Shown: in pieces, positions 26,001 to 34,794 of the stretch | How positions within the stretch are numbered: the first letter of the stretch is position 1 | Layout: each line of letters opens with the position of its first letter | Assembly: GCA_951812715.1 (NCBI GenBank) | Contig: OX638323.1 | Span: 1,364,001-1,428,000, forward strand | Direction of reading: 5' to 3' | DNA: 64,000 nt | DNA from: an uncultured Pseudohongiella sp. | GTDB taxonomy: Bacteria > Pseudomonadota > Gammaproteobacteria > Pseudomonadales > Pseudohongiellaceae | The notes under the pieces: model-generated | Told to the model about the DNA's origin: nothing | Seen by the model: only the letters and a program-made list of their open reading frames with translations | Databases searched by the model: none | Program-made: the position numbers and the translations under genes

Positions 26001-27244
26001 AGATCCTCACAGCAAAATCGGGAGTCTGGGCCGGCTACCTTGCGGTCTTGTTGCTGTTGCCTTTGTTCTTCGATTCGATCCTGGCGATTTCAATCTTCAA
26101 CCAGATGGCCATCGCCATTGTGTTCGCGCTCAGTTACAACATGCTGCTCGGACAGGGCGGCATGCTTTCCTTCGGCCACGCGGTCTACTTCGGGCTGGGC
26201 GGCTTCCTTGCAGTGCACGCGCTGCTGATGATGGAGAACGAATCCGTCTATTTCTCGATTGCCTTCATCCCCCTGATCGGTGGCTTGACCGGACTGCTTG
26301 CGGGCGTTTTCATCGGCAGTTTCTCGACGCGCAAGGCAGGCACGGTATTCGCCATGATTTCCCTGGGTATAGGCGAACTGGTGGCGGCCTCCTCGCTGAT
26401 CTTTACCGGCTTCTTCGGCGGCGAAGCCGGCGTCAGCGGCGACCGCACCTTCGGCCCGCCCCTGTTCGGCATGGATTTCTTCAGCGATGTCGATGTCTAT
26501 TACCTGGCGGCCTTCTGGGTATTCGCCTCCACCCTGTTCATGTATCTGTTCACCCAGACTCCGGCCGGACGCATGGCCAATGCCGTGCGCGACAACCCCG
26601 AACGCGCCGAGTTCATCGGCTACAGCGCACGCTGGGTGCGCTTCATCTCGTTTTGCGCTTCGGGCATGTTCGCCGGGGTGGCCGGCGGCCTGTTCGCGCT
26701 CAACTACGAATTTCTCACCGACGAGAATCTGAACCTGGTGACCTCGGGCCGGGTGCTGTTGATGGCGTACATAGGCGGGCTGGGCTTCTTCATCGGGCCG
26801 ATCATAGGCGCGATCATCCTGACCCTGATGAATTTCCTGCTCAGCAATTACACTGAATTGTGGCTGCTTTACCTGGGCATTCTGTTCGTCCTGACCGTGT
26901 TGTTCCTGCCGCGCGGATTCGCCGGTTTCATCATGATGCACCGCCTCGCCTGGCTGCGCGGCAAAATGCACACCCTGGCGCTGCCATATCTGCTGACTGG
27001 CTTGCCGGCGCTGCTGTTCATTCTCTGTGTGGTCTGCCTGCTCGAACTTTCCCACACCGCCGAACCCGAATTGCATTTCCTGGGCCTGAGCCTTTCCCGC
27101 GATTCGGTGCTAGTCTGGGCCGCGCTGTTGGCCCTGGCCATGCTCGGCTGGTTTTTGACGAAGAAATCGACGTCTGGCCTGCAAAGGGCATGGGAAGCGG
27201 CCAATGCGCCCGATGAGGATAGCGGGCAGGAGCAGACCTCATGA
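25997..27244 (+). CDS. livM: Branched-chain amino acid-type ABC permease, LivM family
   Basis: A 415-residue permease, longer than the usual 320-350 because of a C-terminal extension with extra hydrophobic helices (about residues 335-400: LPYLLTGLPALLFILCVVCL). The core has NMLLGQGGMLSFGHAVYFGL and YIGGLGFFIGPIIGA. ATG 25997 overlaps the livH stop; the gene overlaps livG by 4 bases. The role of the extension is unknown; it is not needed in standard LivM. Confidence 0.88.
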   Translation: MKILTAKSGVWAGYLAVLLLLPLFFDSILAISIFNQMAIAIVFALSYNMLLGQGGMLSFGHAVYFGLGGFLAVHALLMMENESVYFSIAFIPLIGGLTGLLAGVFIGSFSTRKAGTVFAMISLGIGELVAASSLIFTGFFGGEAGVSGDRTFGPPLFGMDFFSDVDVYYLAAFWVFASTLFMYLFTQTPAGRMANAVRDNPERAEFIGYSARWVRFISFCASGMFAGVAGGLFALNYEFLTDENLNLVTSGRVLLMAYIGGLGFFIGPIIGAIILTLMNFLLSNYTELWLLYLGILFVLTVLFLPRGFAGFIMMHRLAWLRGKMHTLALPYLLTGLPALLFILCVVCLLELSHTAEPELHFLGLSLSRDSVLVWAALLALAMLGWFLTKKSTSGLQRAWEAANAPDEDSGQEQTS

Positions 27245-27993
27245 GCCTCCTGTCCATGAAGGATCTGCGCAAGAATTTCGGCGTGACCGAAATCATCCGG
27301 GGAGTCGATCTCGATATCGAGACCGGCGAGAAACACGCCATCATCGGCCCCAACGGCGCCGGCAAATCGACGCTGTTTCACCTGATCAGCGGCAAATTCG
27401 CACCAACGGCCGGCTCGATCCAGTTCAAGGGTCAGTCGATCGAGAATCTCAGCCCTTTTCAGATCAATCGGCTCGGGGTTGCCCGCAGTTTCCAGGTCAC
27501 CAATATTTTTCCGCGCCTGAGCGTCTTCGAAAACATCCGCTGCGCCCTGCTCTGGTCTTCCGGTTACGGCTATTCTTTCAGGCATTTGCTCGATCGGCAG
27601 AGCGCATTGAACGAGAACACCGGGGAAGTGCTGGAAAAAATCGGACTTGCCGGCAAGGCGCAGATTCCCGCTGGCGAAATCGCCTATTCAGAACAGCGCG
27701 CGCTCGAACTCGGCATGGCCATCGCCGGCGGCGCCGAACTGATCCTGCTCGACGAGCCAGTCGCCGGGATGAGTCATAGCGAGGCCGACAATGCGGTGCG
27801 CCTGATCCGCAGGATCACCGAGGGCAAGACCCTGGTCATGGTCGAACACGACATGAACATCGTCTTCGATCTCGCCGACCGCATCAGTGTGCTGGTCTAC
27901 GGCAAGGTCATCGCCAGCGGCGCGCCGGCGGATATCCGCGCCGATGCGGCCGTGCAGGAAGCCTACCTCGGCGAGGCCCAAGTCGATGCTTGA
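27241..27993 (+). CDS. livG: ABC-transporter ATPase, LivG family
   Basis: A 250-residue ATPase. Walker A is IIGPNGAGKSTLFHLISG, the signature region AYSEQRALELGMAIAGG and Walker B ELILLDEPVAGMS, followed by the H-loop VMVEHDM. LivG proteins typically have a variant signature motif, as here. Starts within the livM stop (ATGA) and ends overlapping the first livF fragment. Confidence 0.92.
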   Translation: MSLLSMKDLRKNFGVTEIIRGVDLDIETGEKHAIIGPNGAGKSTLFHLISGKFAPTAGSIQFKGQSIENLSPFQINRLGVARSFQVTNIFPRLSVFENIRCALLWSSGYGYSFRHLLDRQSALNENTGEVLEKIGLAGKAQIPAGEIAYSEQRALELGMAIAGGAELILLDEPVAGMSHSEADNAVRLIRRITEGKTLVMVEHDMNIVFDLADRISVLVYGKVIASGAPADIRADAAVQEAYLGEAQVDA

Positions 27994-28204
27994 AGCACGC
28001 GACCTGCATGCCTGGCATGACAAGAGCTATGTGCCGCAAGGCGCAACTTGCAATGTGACCAAAGGCGAGTTCGTGAGCCTGCCCGGACGCGGCGGCGTGC
28101 GCCGCGCCACTATTGTCAACAAACCGGCAAGGCAAACCGGCAAGGGACACCCATTTCACACGCAAACGGGGACTTACGGCGGTGCAAGACGATGCTGGAT
28201 GTAA
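27986..28204 (+). pseudogene. Decayed 5' copy of livF (fragment 1)
   Basis: A 72-codon frame. Its first about 45 residues (MLEARDLHAWHDKSYVPQG ... LPGRGGVRR) match the start of intact livF at 28455 with many changes, including a ruined Walker A. It then jumps into a cassette coding TGKGHPFHTQTG and ARRCWM, which overlaps the start of fragment 2. Occupies the place where livF would normally start (overlapping the livG stop by 8 bases). Not expected to make a working ATPase. Confidence 0.8.
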
Positions 28205-28467
28205 CTCATCTGTACGCCTGGTACGGCAAGAGCCATGTACTGCAAGGCGTCACTTTTCAGGTTGCTCAGGGCGAAATCGTCAGCCTGCTCGGACGCAACG
28301 GCGTCGGCCGCTCGACCACGGTGAAGACGATCATGGGCGAAGTCGAGCCCCAGGGCTCGATCTTGTTCAGGAACGAGCAGATCGCCGGCCGCAAGCAAAC
28401 TGGCAAGGGACACCCATTTCACACGCAAAAGGGGACTGACGGCGGTGCAAGACGATGCTGGATGTAA
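28132..28467 (+). repeat. Two copies of a GGGACACCCATTTCACACGC junction cassette
   Basis: About 60 non-livF bases (28132-28191 and 28395-28454) are nearly identical at the end of each livF fragment, directly before the next ATG. Each holds GGGACACCCA (28144 and 28407), the core of the dispersed element also in mutY and at 20.9 kb. The duplication breakpoints coincide with the element. Confidence 0.75.
28192..28467 (+). pseudogene. Second partial 5' copy of livF (fragment 2)
   Basis: A 91-codon frame nearly identical to the first 68 codons of the intact livF (28455), including LLGRNGVGRSTTVKTIMG and ILFRNEQIAGRK. It then breaks into the same short cassette (TGKGHPFHTQKG, ARRCWM) and ends. The offset to the intact copy is exactly 263 bases, so it arose by a tandem duplication of the 5' part, with the cassette at the junction. 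The match to livF is much closer than for fragment 1, so this event is more recent. Confidence 0.85.
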
Positions 28468-29150
28468 CTGATCTGCACGCCTGGTATGGCAAGAGCCACG
28501 TGCTGCAGGGCGTCAGCTTCGAGGTGGCCGAGGGCGAAATCGTCAGCTTGCTCGGCCGCAACGGCGTCGGCCGCTCGACCACGGTGAAGACGATCATGGG
28601 CGAAGTCGAGCCCCAGGGCTCGATCCTGTTCAGGAACGAGCAGATCGCCGGCCGCAAGAGTTACGAGATCGCCCGCCTCGGCCTTGGCTATGTGCCCGAA
28701 AACCGGGAAATTTTCCCCACCTTGACTGTGCGTCAGAACCTCCTGCTGGGAATGAAGTCGACCAAGCCCTCCGGACGCTGGAGCGTCGAGGAAGTATTCG
28801 CCATGTTTCCCCTGCTCGCCGACCGCGCCGACGTTCCGGGCGGCGCGCTCAGCGGCGGTGAACAGCAATTGCTGAGCATGTGCCGCAGCTTGATGGGAGA
28901 TCCGGACATGATCATGATCGACGAGCCCACCGAAGGGCTAGCGCCGAAAATCGTCGAGCAGGTCGGTAACCTGTTGCTGGAAATCGCCGACCGCGGCGTT
29001 GCCATCCTGCTGGTGGAACAGAAACTCAACATCGCCATGCGTATTTCGAATCGGCTCTACGTCATGGGCCACGGCCAGATCGTCTGGGACGGCACGCCGG
29101 AGTCGCTAACGCAGGCCGGCGACGTGCGAGCTGAATGGCTGGAGGTTTAG
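28455..29150 (+). CDS. livF: ABC-transporter ATPase, LivF family (Walker A Lys replaced by Arg)
   Basis: The full-length 231-residue LivF subunit. Walker B is MIMIDEPTEGL, the signature is ALSGGEQQLLSMCRSLM and VEQKLN is the H-loop region (the usual His is Gln-Lys here). Walker A reads GRNGVGRSTT: the phosphate-binding Lys of GxxGxGK(S/T) is Arg (CGC). The same change is in fragment 2, so it predates the duplication. Arg may be tolerated in this subfamily; I recall similar variants but cannot check. Last gene of the importer operon, preceded by two broken copies of its own 5' end. Confidence 0.9.
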   Translation: MLDVTDLHAWYGKSHVLQGVSFEVAEGEIVSLLGRNGVGRSTTVKTIMGEVEPQGSILFRNEQIAGRKSYEIARLGLGYVPENREIFPTLTVRQNLLLGMKSTKPSGRWSVEEVFAMFPLLADRADVPGGALSGGEQQLLSMCRSLMGDPDMIMIDEPTEGLAPKIVEQVGNLLLEIADRGVAILLVEQKLNIAMRISNRLYVMGHGQIVWDGTPESLTQAGDVRAEWLEV

Positions 29151-29243
29151 GGGGAGTTCGCCAAGCCCTACAGCGGAAAACGATCAAAACGTGCGCGATA
29201 TGTCGGAAACCCCTTACACTACCGGGCAGGAAGCAACCGACGC

Positions 29244-30902
29244 ATGGAAAAGATCCAACCGAAGCATGTCCTTTCCGATCTCATCCAGACTTGGGAGACC
29301 GAGGTCATTGAGTTCAAGGAGGCCAACGACAACTTCAAAATGGACCAAATTGGCAAGTACTTCTCGGCACTCGCCAACGAGGCAAATCTGCGAAGCAAGG
29401 AACAGGCCTGGCTTGTTTTTGGAGTACGTGATGCAACTCGCTCGATTGTGGGTACGGACTATCGTTCCGAATCCGAGCGACTTCATTCTCTGAAACAACA
29501 AATCGGCTCAGATACTGAACCAAGCATCACTTTTCGTGAGATTCACGAGTTGCACCATGAAAAAGGGCGTGTCGTCATGATGGAAGTTCCCGCCGCGCCC
29601 GTGGGACTACCGATAGCTTGGAAGGAACACTATTACGCCCGCGCGGGAAGTAGTCTGACCAATCTCGGCATTGATAAACAGGACCAGATACGGAATCAGA
29701 CGCTTGGCACAGATTGGACAGCGCAAATCGTAGAGGAGGCATCCCCGGCAAACATTGATCGGCAAGCGCTCGCAAAAGCGAGGGAATCCTTCGCCGAAAA
29801 ACACGTCAATCGCTTCACGATCGAGGAAGTCGAAAACTGGGATCTGCCAGCTTTCCTTGAACGGGCGCACTTAACAAGACAAGGCAAGATAACAAGGGCA
29901 GCGATACTTCTTCTCGGCAAGCCGGAATCCGCTGTACTCCTATCGCCCCATATGGCGCAACTGACCTGGAACTTGCGAGGTGAGGAACGCGCCTACGAAC
30001 ACTTCGGCTTACCCTTTTTCACCAATACTACTGAACTCTACAAGCGAATCCGCAATATCCAGATTCGCATGCTACCGCCGAATTCTCTCATGCCGGTGGA
30101 AGTCTCCAAATATGACCGCAGAGTGGTGCTTGAAGCGCTGAACAACTGTATCGCCCACCAGGACTACTTTCGAAACGCCAGAATCGTCGTTACGGAATAC
30201 ATTGACCGGCTGGAATTCGTCAACGACGGCGAATTTTTCGAGGGCCGCCCCGATGACTATATCGAGGGTAAGAAAGTGCCCCGCTTCTATCGCAACCCCT
30301 TTCTCGCAGAGGCCATGTCGCTACTAAACATGATCGACACCATGGGAATCGGTATCCACGACATGCACTCTCGCCAGGCGCGGCGCTACTTCCCTTTGCC
30401 AGACTACGACCTGAGCGAAAGTAATGCCGTAACGCTGACCATCCATGGCCGCGTGGTCGACCAGGCCTACAGCGAGTGGCTGATGCAAAGGACCGACCTG
30501 CCGCTCATCGATATCCTGGCCCTCGACCGAGTACAGAAGAAACTGCCGATTTCCAAGGAGGCTGCAACTCGGCTAAGACGCGCGAAGCTCGTAGAGGGAA
30601 GGCGGTCCAGTTTGCGTGTTTCGTCTGCAGTAGCGACGGCGATGGGTAGCAAGGCCGAGTTGACTCGCACTCACTCTCAGAATGACGCTCACTACGAAAA
30701 GCTGATGACCGACTATCTGATGGAATACGGCGAGTGCGGCCGCGCCGAGTTCGATATGCTCCTGCGGCCGGTGTTCGGCGAATCTCTTTCGGAAGAAGAG
30801 AAGAAAAATAGAATCAATAATTTGATAACAAAATGGCGACGCGCTGGAATAATCGTAAACTACGGCAGCAAGAAAGCGCCACGTTGGACACTTGCAGAAT
30901 AA
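29244..30902 (+). CDS. AlbA_2/Schlafen-type DNA- or RNA-binding protein with HATPase_c_4 domain
   Basis: A 552-residue protein. Residues 15-150 form an AlbA_2 domain (ETEVIEFKEANDNFKMDQI, KEQAWLVFGVRDATRSIVG), then a linker, a divergent GHKL ATPase (about 280-400: SKYDRRVVLEALNNCIAHQD, DRLEFVNDGEFFEG) and a C-terminal winged-helix-like region. Such proteins are called RecG-like or putative transcriptional regulators; some belong to phage-defence systems. Stand-alone gene after livF. A small deletion relic of a related gene lies at 62522-62633. Confidence 0.82.
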   Translation: MEKIQPKHVLSDLIQTWETEVIEFKEANDNFKMDQIGKYFSALANEANLRSKEQAWLVFGVRDATRSIVGTDYRSESERLHSLKQQIGSDTEPSITFREIHELHHEKGRVVMMEVPAAPVGLPIAWKEHYYARAGSSLTNLGIDKQDQIRNQTLGTDWTAQIVEEASPANIDRQALAKARESFAEKHVNRFTIEEVENWDLPAFLERAHLTRQGKITRAAILLLGKPESAVLLSPHMAQLTWNLRGEERAYEHFGLPFFTNTTELYKRIRNIQIRMLPPNSLMPVEVSKYDRRVVLEALNNCIAHQDYFRNARIVVTEYIDRLEFVNDGEFFEGRPDDYIEGKKVPRFYRNPFLAEAMSLLNMIDTMGIGIHDMHSRQARRYFPLPDYDLSESNAVTLTIHGRVVDQAYSEWLMQRTDLPLIDILALDRVQKKLPISKEAATRLRRAKLVEGRRSSLRVSSAVATAMGSKAELTRTHSQNDAHYEKLMTDYLMEYGECGRAEFDMLLRPVFGESLSEEEKKNRINNLITKWRRAGIIVNYGSKKAPRWTLAE

Positions 30903-31204
30903 AAGATGCAGATATGCAGAATAAACATGAAGCCGGACCAGCAGAAGAACTCTGATAACTCCTTGATACATAGGAGTTTACTGAGAAAAACGGATTCCAG
31001 TTCGATTGGTGATTCTTGCAGATTAAAAAGAATCTTTACAGAACAAATGCAGGGTGGCTGTACGCCTCCGATTAGAGCCATCTTCAATGTGGAAATTCCA
31101 CTTTTCAGGCCGCCTGTGGGGCGAACGCCTTTGGCGATGCGTCCCTGCAAAACGAGTTTTGCAATTTTCGGCTATCCTGTGAATTCAATCCGGAGTACGG
31201 GACT
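30903..31204. other. Gene-free spacer
   Basis: About 300 bases, AT-rich in its first half, between the AlbA_2 gene and the nuclease gene. No gene, tRNA or clear terminator seen. The promoter of the nuclease gene is expected near its end. Confidence 0.5.
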
Positions 31205-32194
31205 ATGCGCTGCTTTCTATTGCCATTGCTGCTGGCCACCGTAGCCGCGTTCGGCGCGCCGGTCCTGGCCTGGGATTCCGTCGGCCATCGCGTCAGCGCT
31301 GCCGTTGCGGTGGAGTATCTCGAACCCGGAGTTCGCGAGCAACTTGTGGCCATCCTGCGGGCGCACCCTCGCTTCAGTGAAGACTTCTTGGGACAGGTTC
31401 CGGACTTCATCGATACCGGCAACGAACTGGAATTCGATACCTGGCTGCTGGGCCAGGCGGCGTTCTGGCCGGACATCGCCCGCGGGCTGCCGCGGGGCGA
31501 GCGGTCTCGCTATCATAGCGGTAACTGGCATTACATAGACGGCGCCTGGCTGCGCGATGCCGCTACGACACAAGGCAATGTTTATGTCGGCATCGATCCG
31601 TTTCCCGACATTGCAGGCACGGACGGCGATGCGATTCGCAGTGCAGCGGATGTGGACAACGTGGTTGTTGCGCTCGACTTCAACATGCGCTTGCTGACCG
31701 ACGCGGCCACGGAAGCGGGGCAGCGTGCGGTGGCGCTGTGTTGGGTATTACACTTGGCCGGAGACATTCACCAGCCGCTGCATACGGGCTCACTGTTTTC
31801 CGCGCAAGTCTTCGATTCCGGCGACGCGGGCGGTAATGGCATCGATACGAGCGAAGGCAATTTGCACGCGGCCTGGGATCGGGCGCTACGCGAACAGGGA
31901 ATCCTCGCCAGTGTCGATTCCATCACGGGAGCGTTCCAGTCCATGGACTTGAGCGAAATCGAGTCCGAGCCGCTCGACTGGACTGCCTGGATGCACGAAA
32001 GCCGCGCCTTGATGACCAGCGTGGTATATCCCGAAGCGGTCGAGCGCGAGATTCTTGCAGCCGAGCGGTCTGGGCGCGAAATGCCGGAAATCGAGTTGTC
32101 CGAAGCTTATATCGCAGACATGCGCCGACTGTCCGAACAGCGCCTCGGCCTGGCGGGCGTACGCATCGCCCTGCTTTTCAATCGCAATCTTTAG
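31205..32194 (+). CDS. S1/P1-type zinc-dependent nuclease, exported
   Basis: A 329-residue protein with a signal peptide ending VLA before WDSVGH. In this family the mature protein begins with Trp, whose amino end binds zinc. Further ligands: NWHYID, then ALCWVLHLAGDIHQPLHTG and the DAGGNGI...NLHAAWD segment. It cleaves single-stranded DNA and RNA and removes 3' phosphates; in a bacterium it likely serves periplasmic or extracellular nucleic-acid scavenging. The ATG at 31205 directly starts the signal peptide. Monocistronic. Confidence 0.92.
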   Translation: MRCFLLPLLLATVAAFGAPVLAWDSVGHRVSAAVAVEYLEPGVREQLVAILRAHPRFSEDFLGQVPDFIDTGNELEFDTWLLGQAAFWPDIARGLPRGERSRYHSGNWHYIDGAWLRDAATTQGNVYVGIDPFPDIAGTDGDAIRSAADVDNVVVALDFNMRLLTDAATEAGQRAVALCWVLHLAGDIHQPLHTGSLFSAQVFDSGDAGGNGIDTSEGNLHAAWDRALREQGILASVDSITGAFQSMDLSEIESEPLDWTAWMHESRALMTSVVYPEAVEREILAAERSGREMPEIELSEAYIADMRRLSEQRLGLAGVRIALLFNRNL

Positions 32195-32214
32195 CTCTCC
32201 CCCCAACATTTCGT

Positions 32215-32300
32215 ACCCCTTGCGTCATTCCGCACCGCCCCCCTGCGTCATTCCGCACCGCCCCCCCTGCGTCATTCTGCGCGCAGTCGCAGAATCTCAT
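32215..32300. repeat. Three tandem copies of a TGCGTCATTCCGCACCGCC unit
   Basis: Units start at about 32220, 32243 and 32268, separated by C-runs; the third passes into GTCATTCTGCGCGCAGTCGCAGAATCTC. The last part belongs to the dispersed GTCATTCTGCG...CGCAGAAT family also at 48.26 and 62.75 kb. Confidence 0.75.
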
Positions 32301-32334
32301 TGACGATGGCGCAGTCTCAGGGAGATTCCGCGAC

Positions 32335-32356
32335 AAAATGGCAGGACTGCCATTTT
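32335..32356. terminator. Bidirectional terminator between the nuclease gene and trpEG
   Basis: AAAATGGCA (32335-32343) pairs with TGCCATTTT (32348-32356) around GGAC: nine perfect pairs with A-tract and T-tract on the two arms, between two convergent genes. Confidence 0.6.
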
Positions 32357-32378
32357 GGACGGCGCTCCGCCCCGCCCC

Positions 32379-34637
32379 TTAGGGGCGAGGGGCATGGATG
32401 CTCCGAGTCACTCCGCTTCGCTCCGCGCGGAATGACTGGGCGCGCGAGCCGGCGGCAAGGGTCAGCAGGTTCTGGATCAGCCGGGGGCCGTCGCCGTTTT
32501 GCAGGCTCATGATGGACTCGGGGTGGAATTGCACGGCCCAGATGGGCAATTCGGCGTGTTCCACCGCCATTACTACGGCATCCGCGGTTTGCGCCGTTAC
32601 TTTCAGACAATCCGGCACGGTGTCGGCCACCAGCGAATGGTAGCGGCCGGCCTGGAACGACTCGGGAAGTTCTGAAAACAATTCGGTGTTTTCGTGGGCG
32701 ACTGCCGATTGCTTTCCATGCATGGGTGTCGGCGATTGCCGCAATTCACCGCCGAAATATTCCACGATGCCTTGCAGTCCGAGACAGACGCCGAAAATCG
32801 GTACATCTCTTTCCAGCCCACAGGCAATCGTCGCCGCGACATCGAATCGTTTCGGTTCGGATGGACCTGGAGACAATACCAGCAGATCGATGTGTTCCCG
32901 ATTCAGGTAATCGCGGGCGGCCTCCGGGCGCAAGGTCAGCAGTTCCGCGCCGAGGCGCCGGAAACAATCGCCGAGACTGTGCACGAAAGAGTCCTCGTGA
33001 TCGACCATGAGCACGCGCATGTGCGCGAACCCGGGCCGGGTCTCGCGGTCGGCAGGCGCCGCGAGCGGTTTGACGTCCACGCCAAGGGCCTGCATCAGGG
33101 CTCGCGCCTTGAGGCGCGTTTCCTGCTCCTCGGATTCAGGGTCCGAATCCATCAGCAAAGTGGCTCCGGCTCTCACTTCCGCCACTCCGTCCTTGATACG
33201 GATGGTGCGCAAGGTCAGGCCGGTATTGAGATTGCCGTTGAAGCCGATGTGGCCGATGGCACCGCCGTACCAGCGCCGCGGCGACTTTTCGTACTTCTCC
33301 AGGTATTGCATGGCCGACAACTTGGGCGCGCCGGTGACGGTCACGGCCCAGGTATGCGAAAGGAAGCCATCGAGTGCGTCGAATCCCGCTTTCAGCGTTC
33401 CCTTGACGTGATCGACGGTATGAATCAGCCGCGAATACATCTCGATCTGGCGACGGCCGACGACCTGCACCGAGCCGGGTTCGCAAATCCTGGCCTTGTC
33501 GTTGCGGTCCACGTCGGTACACATGGAAAGTTCGGATTCTTCCTTGGTCGAATTGAGCAGCCGGCGTATCTGTTCGGCGTCGCTCAAGGCGTCGCCGCCG
33601 CGCGCGATGGTTCCCGAGATGGGACAGGTTTCGATGCAGTCTCCTTCGACCCGAACGAACATTTCCGGCGACGCGGAAACCAGGTACTCGCGCTCACCGA
33701 GATTCATCAATGCGCCGTAAGGCGCGGGATTGGTTCGGGCCAGGCGTTTGAACACCGCTGCCGGGCTATCCTTGCAAGGCGCGGAAAATGTCTGGCCGGG
33801 CACGACCTCGAACAGATCCCCGCGGCTGAAGAATTCTTTCGCGCGTTTCACGCCGGATGCGTATTCGCCGGGCTCGTGATCGGATTGCCATTCCACGCCG
33901 GTTGCAGGCAGAAACTTCGTTGCGTCCGCGCTCCGCTTGAGGCCTCCGGTGGTTTCTCCGTGGTGCTCTCGGTTTGGCGCGCGGCAGATGAAATCGTAGT
34001 TATAGGCCTGGGCGTGTTCCAGGCGATGGTCGGCCACCAGAATCCGGTCGGGCAGATACAGCACGAGGTCGCGGTCGTCCGGGCCGCGGTGCTGATGGCG
34101 TTCGATGTCCTCGAACTGAAAGGTCAGGTCGTAACCGAATGCGCCGTACAACCCGAGAAAGGGATCTTCCGGGCTGTGGAACCATTCGATCAGGGTTCGC
34201 AGGACTGAAAAGACGCTATGCTGCCGACTACGTTCCTCCTCGCTGAAACCGATTTCGGCTGCGCGGATGTCGACATGAATCGCCGATTGTTCCCGGGAAA
34301 TGCTCCGCGCGGACTTGCAGTCGGCAAGCGCCCGTTCGACTTCGGCAAGCAAAATCCCGCCGCGGCGGTTGAGCGCTTCGATCGTCAACTTGCGCCCGCG
34401 ACCAGTCAGACGCAGGGGCGGATTGACAAAACCGATGTCCCAACGAGTGTACCGCCCCGGATACTCGAAGCCGGACCGCAGCAATACGCCCGGCGAGTCG
34501 TCGAGCGCGTCGGCCAGTTCGTCCATCGCCGTCACGTAGTCGAGTTGCTCGACCGACAGGTGCACACGGACGCCGCCGCCGGTCTCGTGCCGGTATTGCC
34601 GGCCGGGTTGCAGTCTTTTGATTCCATTGGTTCCCAT
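32379..34637 (-). CDS. trpEG: Fused anthranilate synthase TrpE-TrpG
   Basis: A 752-residue fusion. Residues 1-525 are the chorismate-binding TrpE part (FEVVPGQTFSAPC, CPISGTIARGGDAL, STKEESELSMCTDVDRND). From about 545 it is the TrpG glutamine amidotransferase (RVLMVDHEDSFVHSL, nucleophile Cys in FGVCLGLQGIVEYFGG, His and Glu in AVQFHPESIM). It makes anthranilate for tryptophan. The gene has GGAGG before GTG 34640 or ATG 34637. The last about 20 codons (RAERSGVTRSIHAPRP) are written in a dispersed repeat and are probably not functional. A candidate attenuator lies upstream. No other trp genes are near. Confidence 0.95.
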   Translation of the reverse strand: MGTNGIKRLQPGRQYRHETGGGVRVHLSVEQLDYVTAMDELADALDDSPGVLLRSGFEYPGRYTRWDIGFVNPPLRLTGRGRKLTIEALNRRGGILLAEVERALADCKSARSISREQSAIHVDIRAAEIGFSEEERSRQHSVFSVLRTLIEWFHSPEDPFLGLYGAFGYDLTFQFEDIERHQHRGPDDRDLVLYLPDRILVADHRLEHAQAYNYDFICRAPNREHHGETTGGLKRSADATKFLPATGVEWQSDHEPGEYASGVKRAKEFFSRGDLFEVVPGQTFSAPCKDSPAAVFKRLARTNPAPYGALMNLGEREYLVSASPEMFVRVEGDCIETCPISGTIARGGDALSDAEQIRRLLNSTKEESELSMCTDVDRNDKARICEPGSVQVVGRRQIEMYSRLIHTVDHVKGTLKAGFDALDGFLSHTWAVTVTGAPKLSAMQYLEKYEKSPRRWYGGAIGHIGFNGNLNTGLTLRTIRIKDGVAEVRAGATLLMDSDPESEEQETRLKARALMQALGVDVKPLAAPADRETRPGFAHMRVLMVDHEDSFVHSLGDCFRRLGAELLTLRPEAARDYLNREHIDLLVLSPGPSEPKRFDVAATIACGLERDVPIFGVCLGLQGIVEYFGGELRQSPTPMHGKQSAVAHENTELFSELPESFQAGRYHSLVADTVPDCLKVTAQTADAVVMAVEHAELPIWAVQFHPESIMSLQNGDGPRLIQNLLTLAAGSRAQSFRAERSGVTRSIHAPRP
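32398..32440. repeat. Dispersed CTCCGCTTCGCTCCGCGCGG repeat copy inside the trpEG 3' end
   Basis: CACTCCGCTTCGCTCCGCGC and GGAATGAC match the copy at 62.77 kb almost base for base. Here it supplies the C-terminal codons and nearly reaches the stop of trpEG. Confidence 0.75.
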
Positions 34638-34684
34638 CACGGTTTCCTCCGCTTGGCCTGCCGGAGCCGTGACTGGAAATTACT

Positions 34685-34794
34685 GGGAAGAAACAGAACG
34701 ACCGCCACAACTCCGGGCGGCCGGTGAAGAATTACTCAGAATTCTTCCGGCTGCCCTCGTTGGGAAACCAGAAGTAAAAACGCACACTGTTCAT
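34685..34794 (-). promoter_or_regulatory. Candidate aromatic leader peptide and attenuator of trpEG
   Basis: On the minus strand an ATG at 34794 opens a 20-codon frame (MNSVRFYFWFPNEGSRKNSE) ending at 34732, with a Phe-Tyr-Phe-Trp-Phe cluster. A perfect 8-pair hairpin (34726-34747) overlaps its end, and a second hairpin (34702-34706 with 34716-34720) is followed by a T-rich stretch. The layout is that of amino-acid attenuation; only one Trp codon is present, so the regulating amino acid is open. Confidence 0.4.

Noticed and set aside
25062..27076. Minus-strand frames opposite livH and livM
   Set aside because: Gln/His/Arg-rich shadows of the permease genes on the other strand.
32694..34208. 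504-codon plus-strand frame opposite trpEG
   Set aside because: It lies antisense to an unmistakable anthranilate synthase and has no family resemblance.
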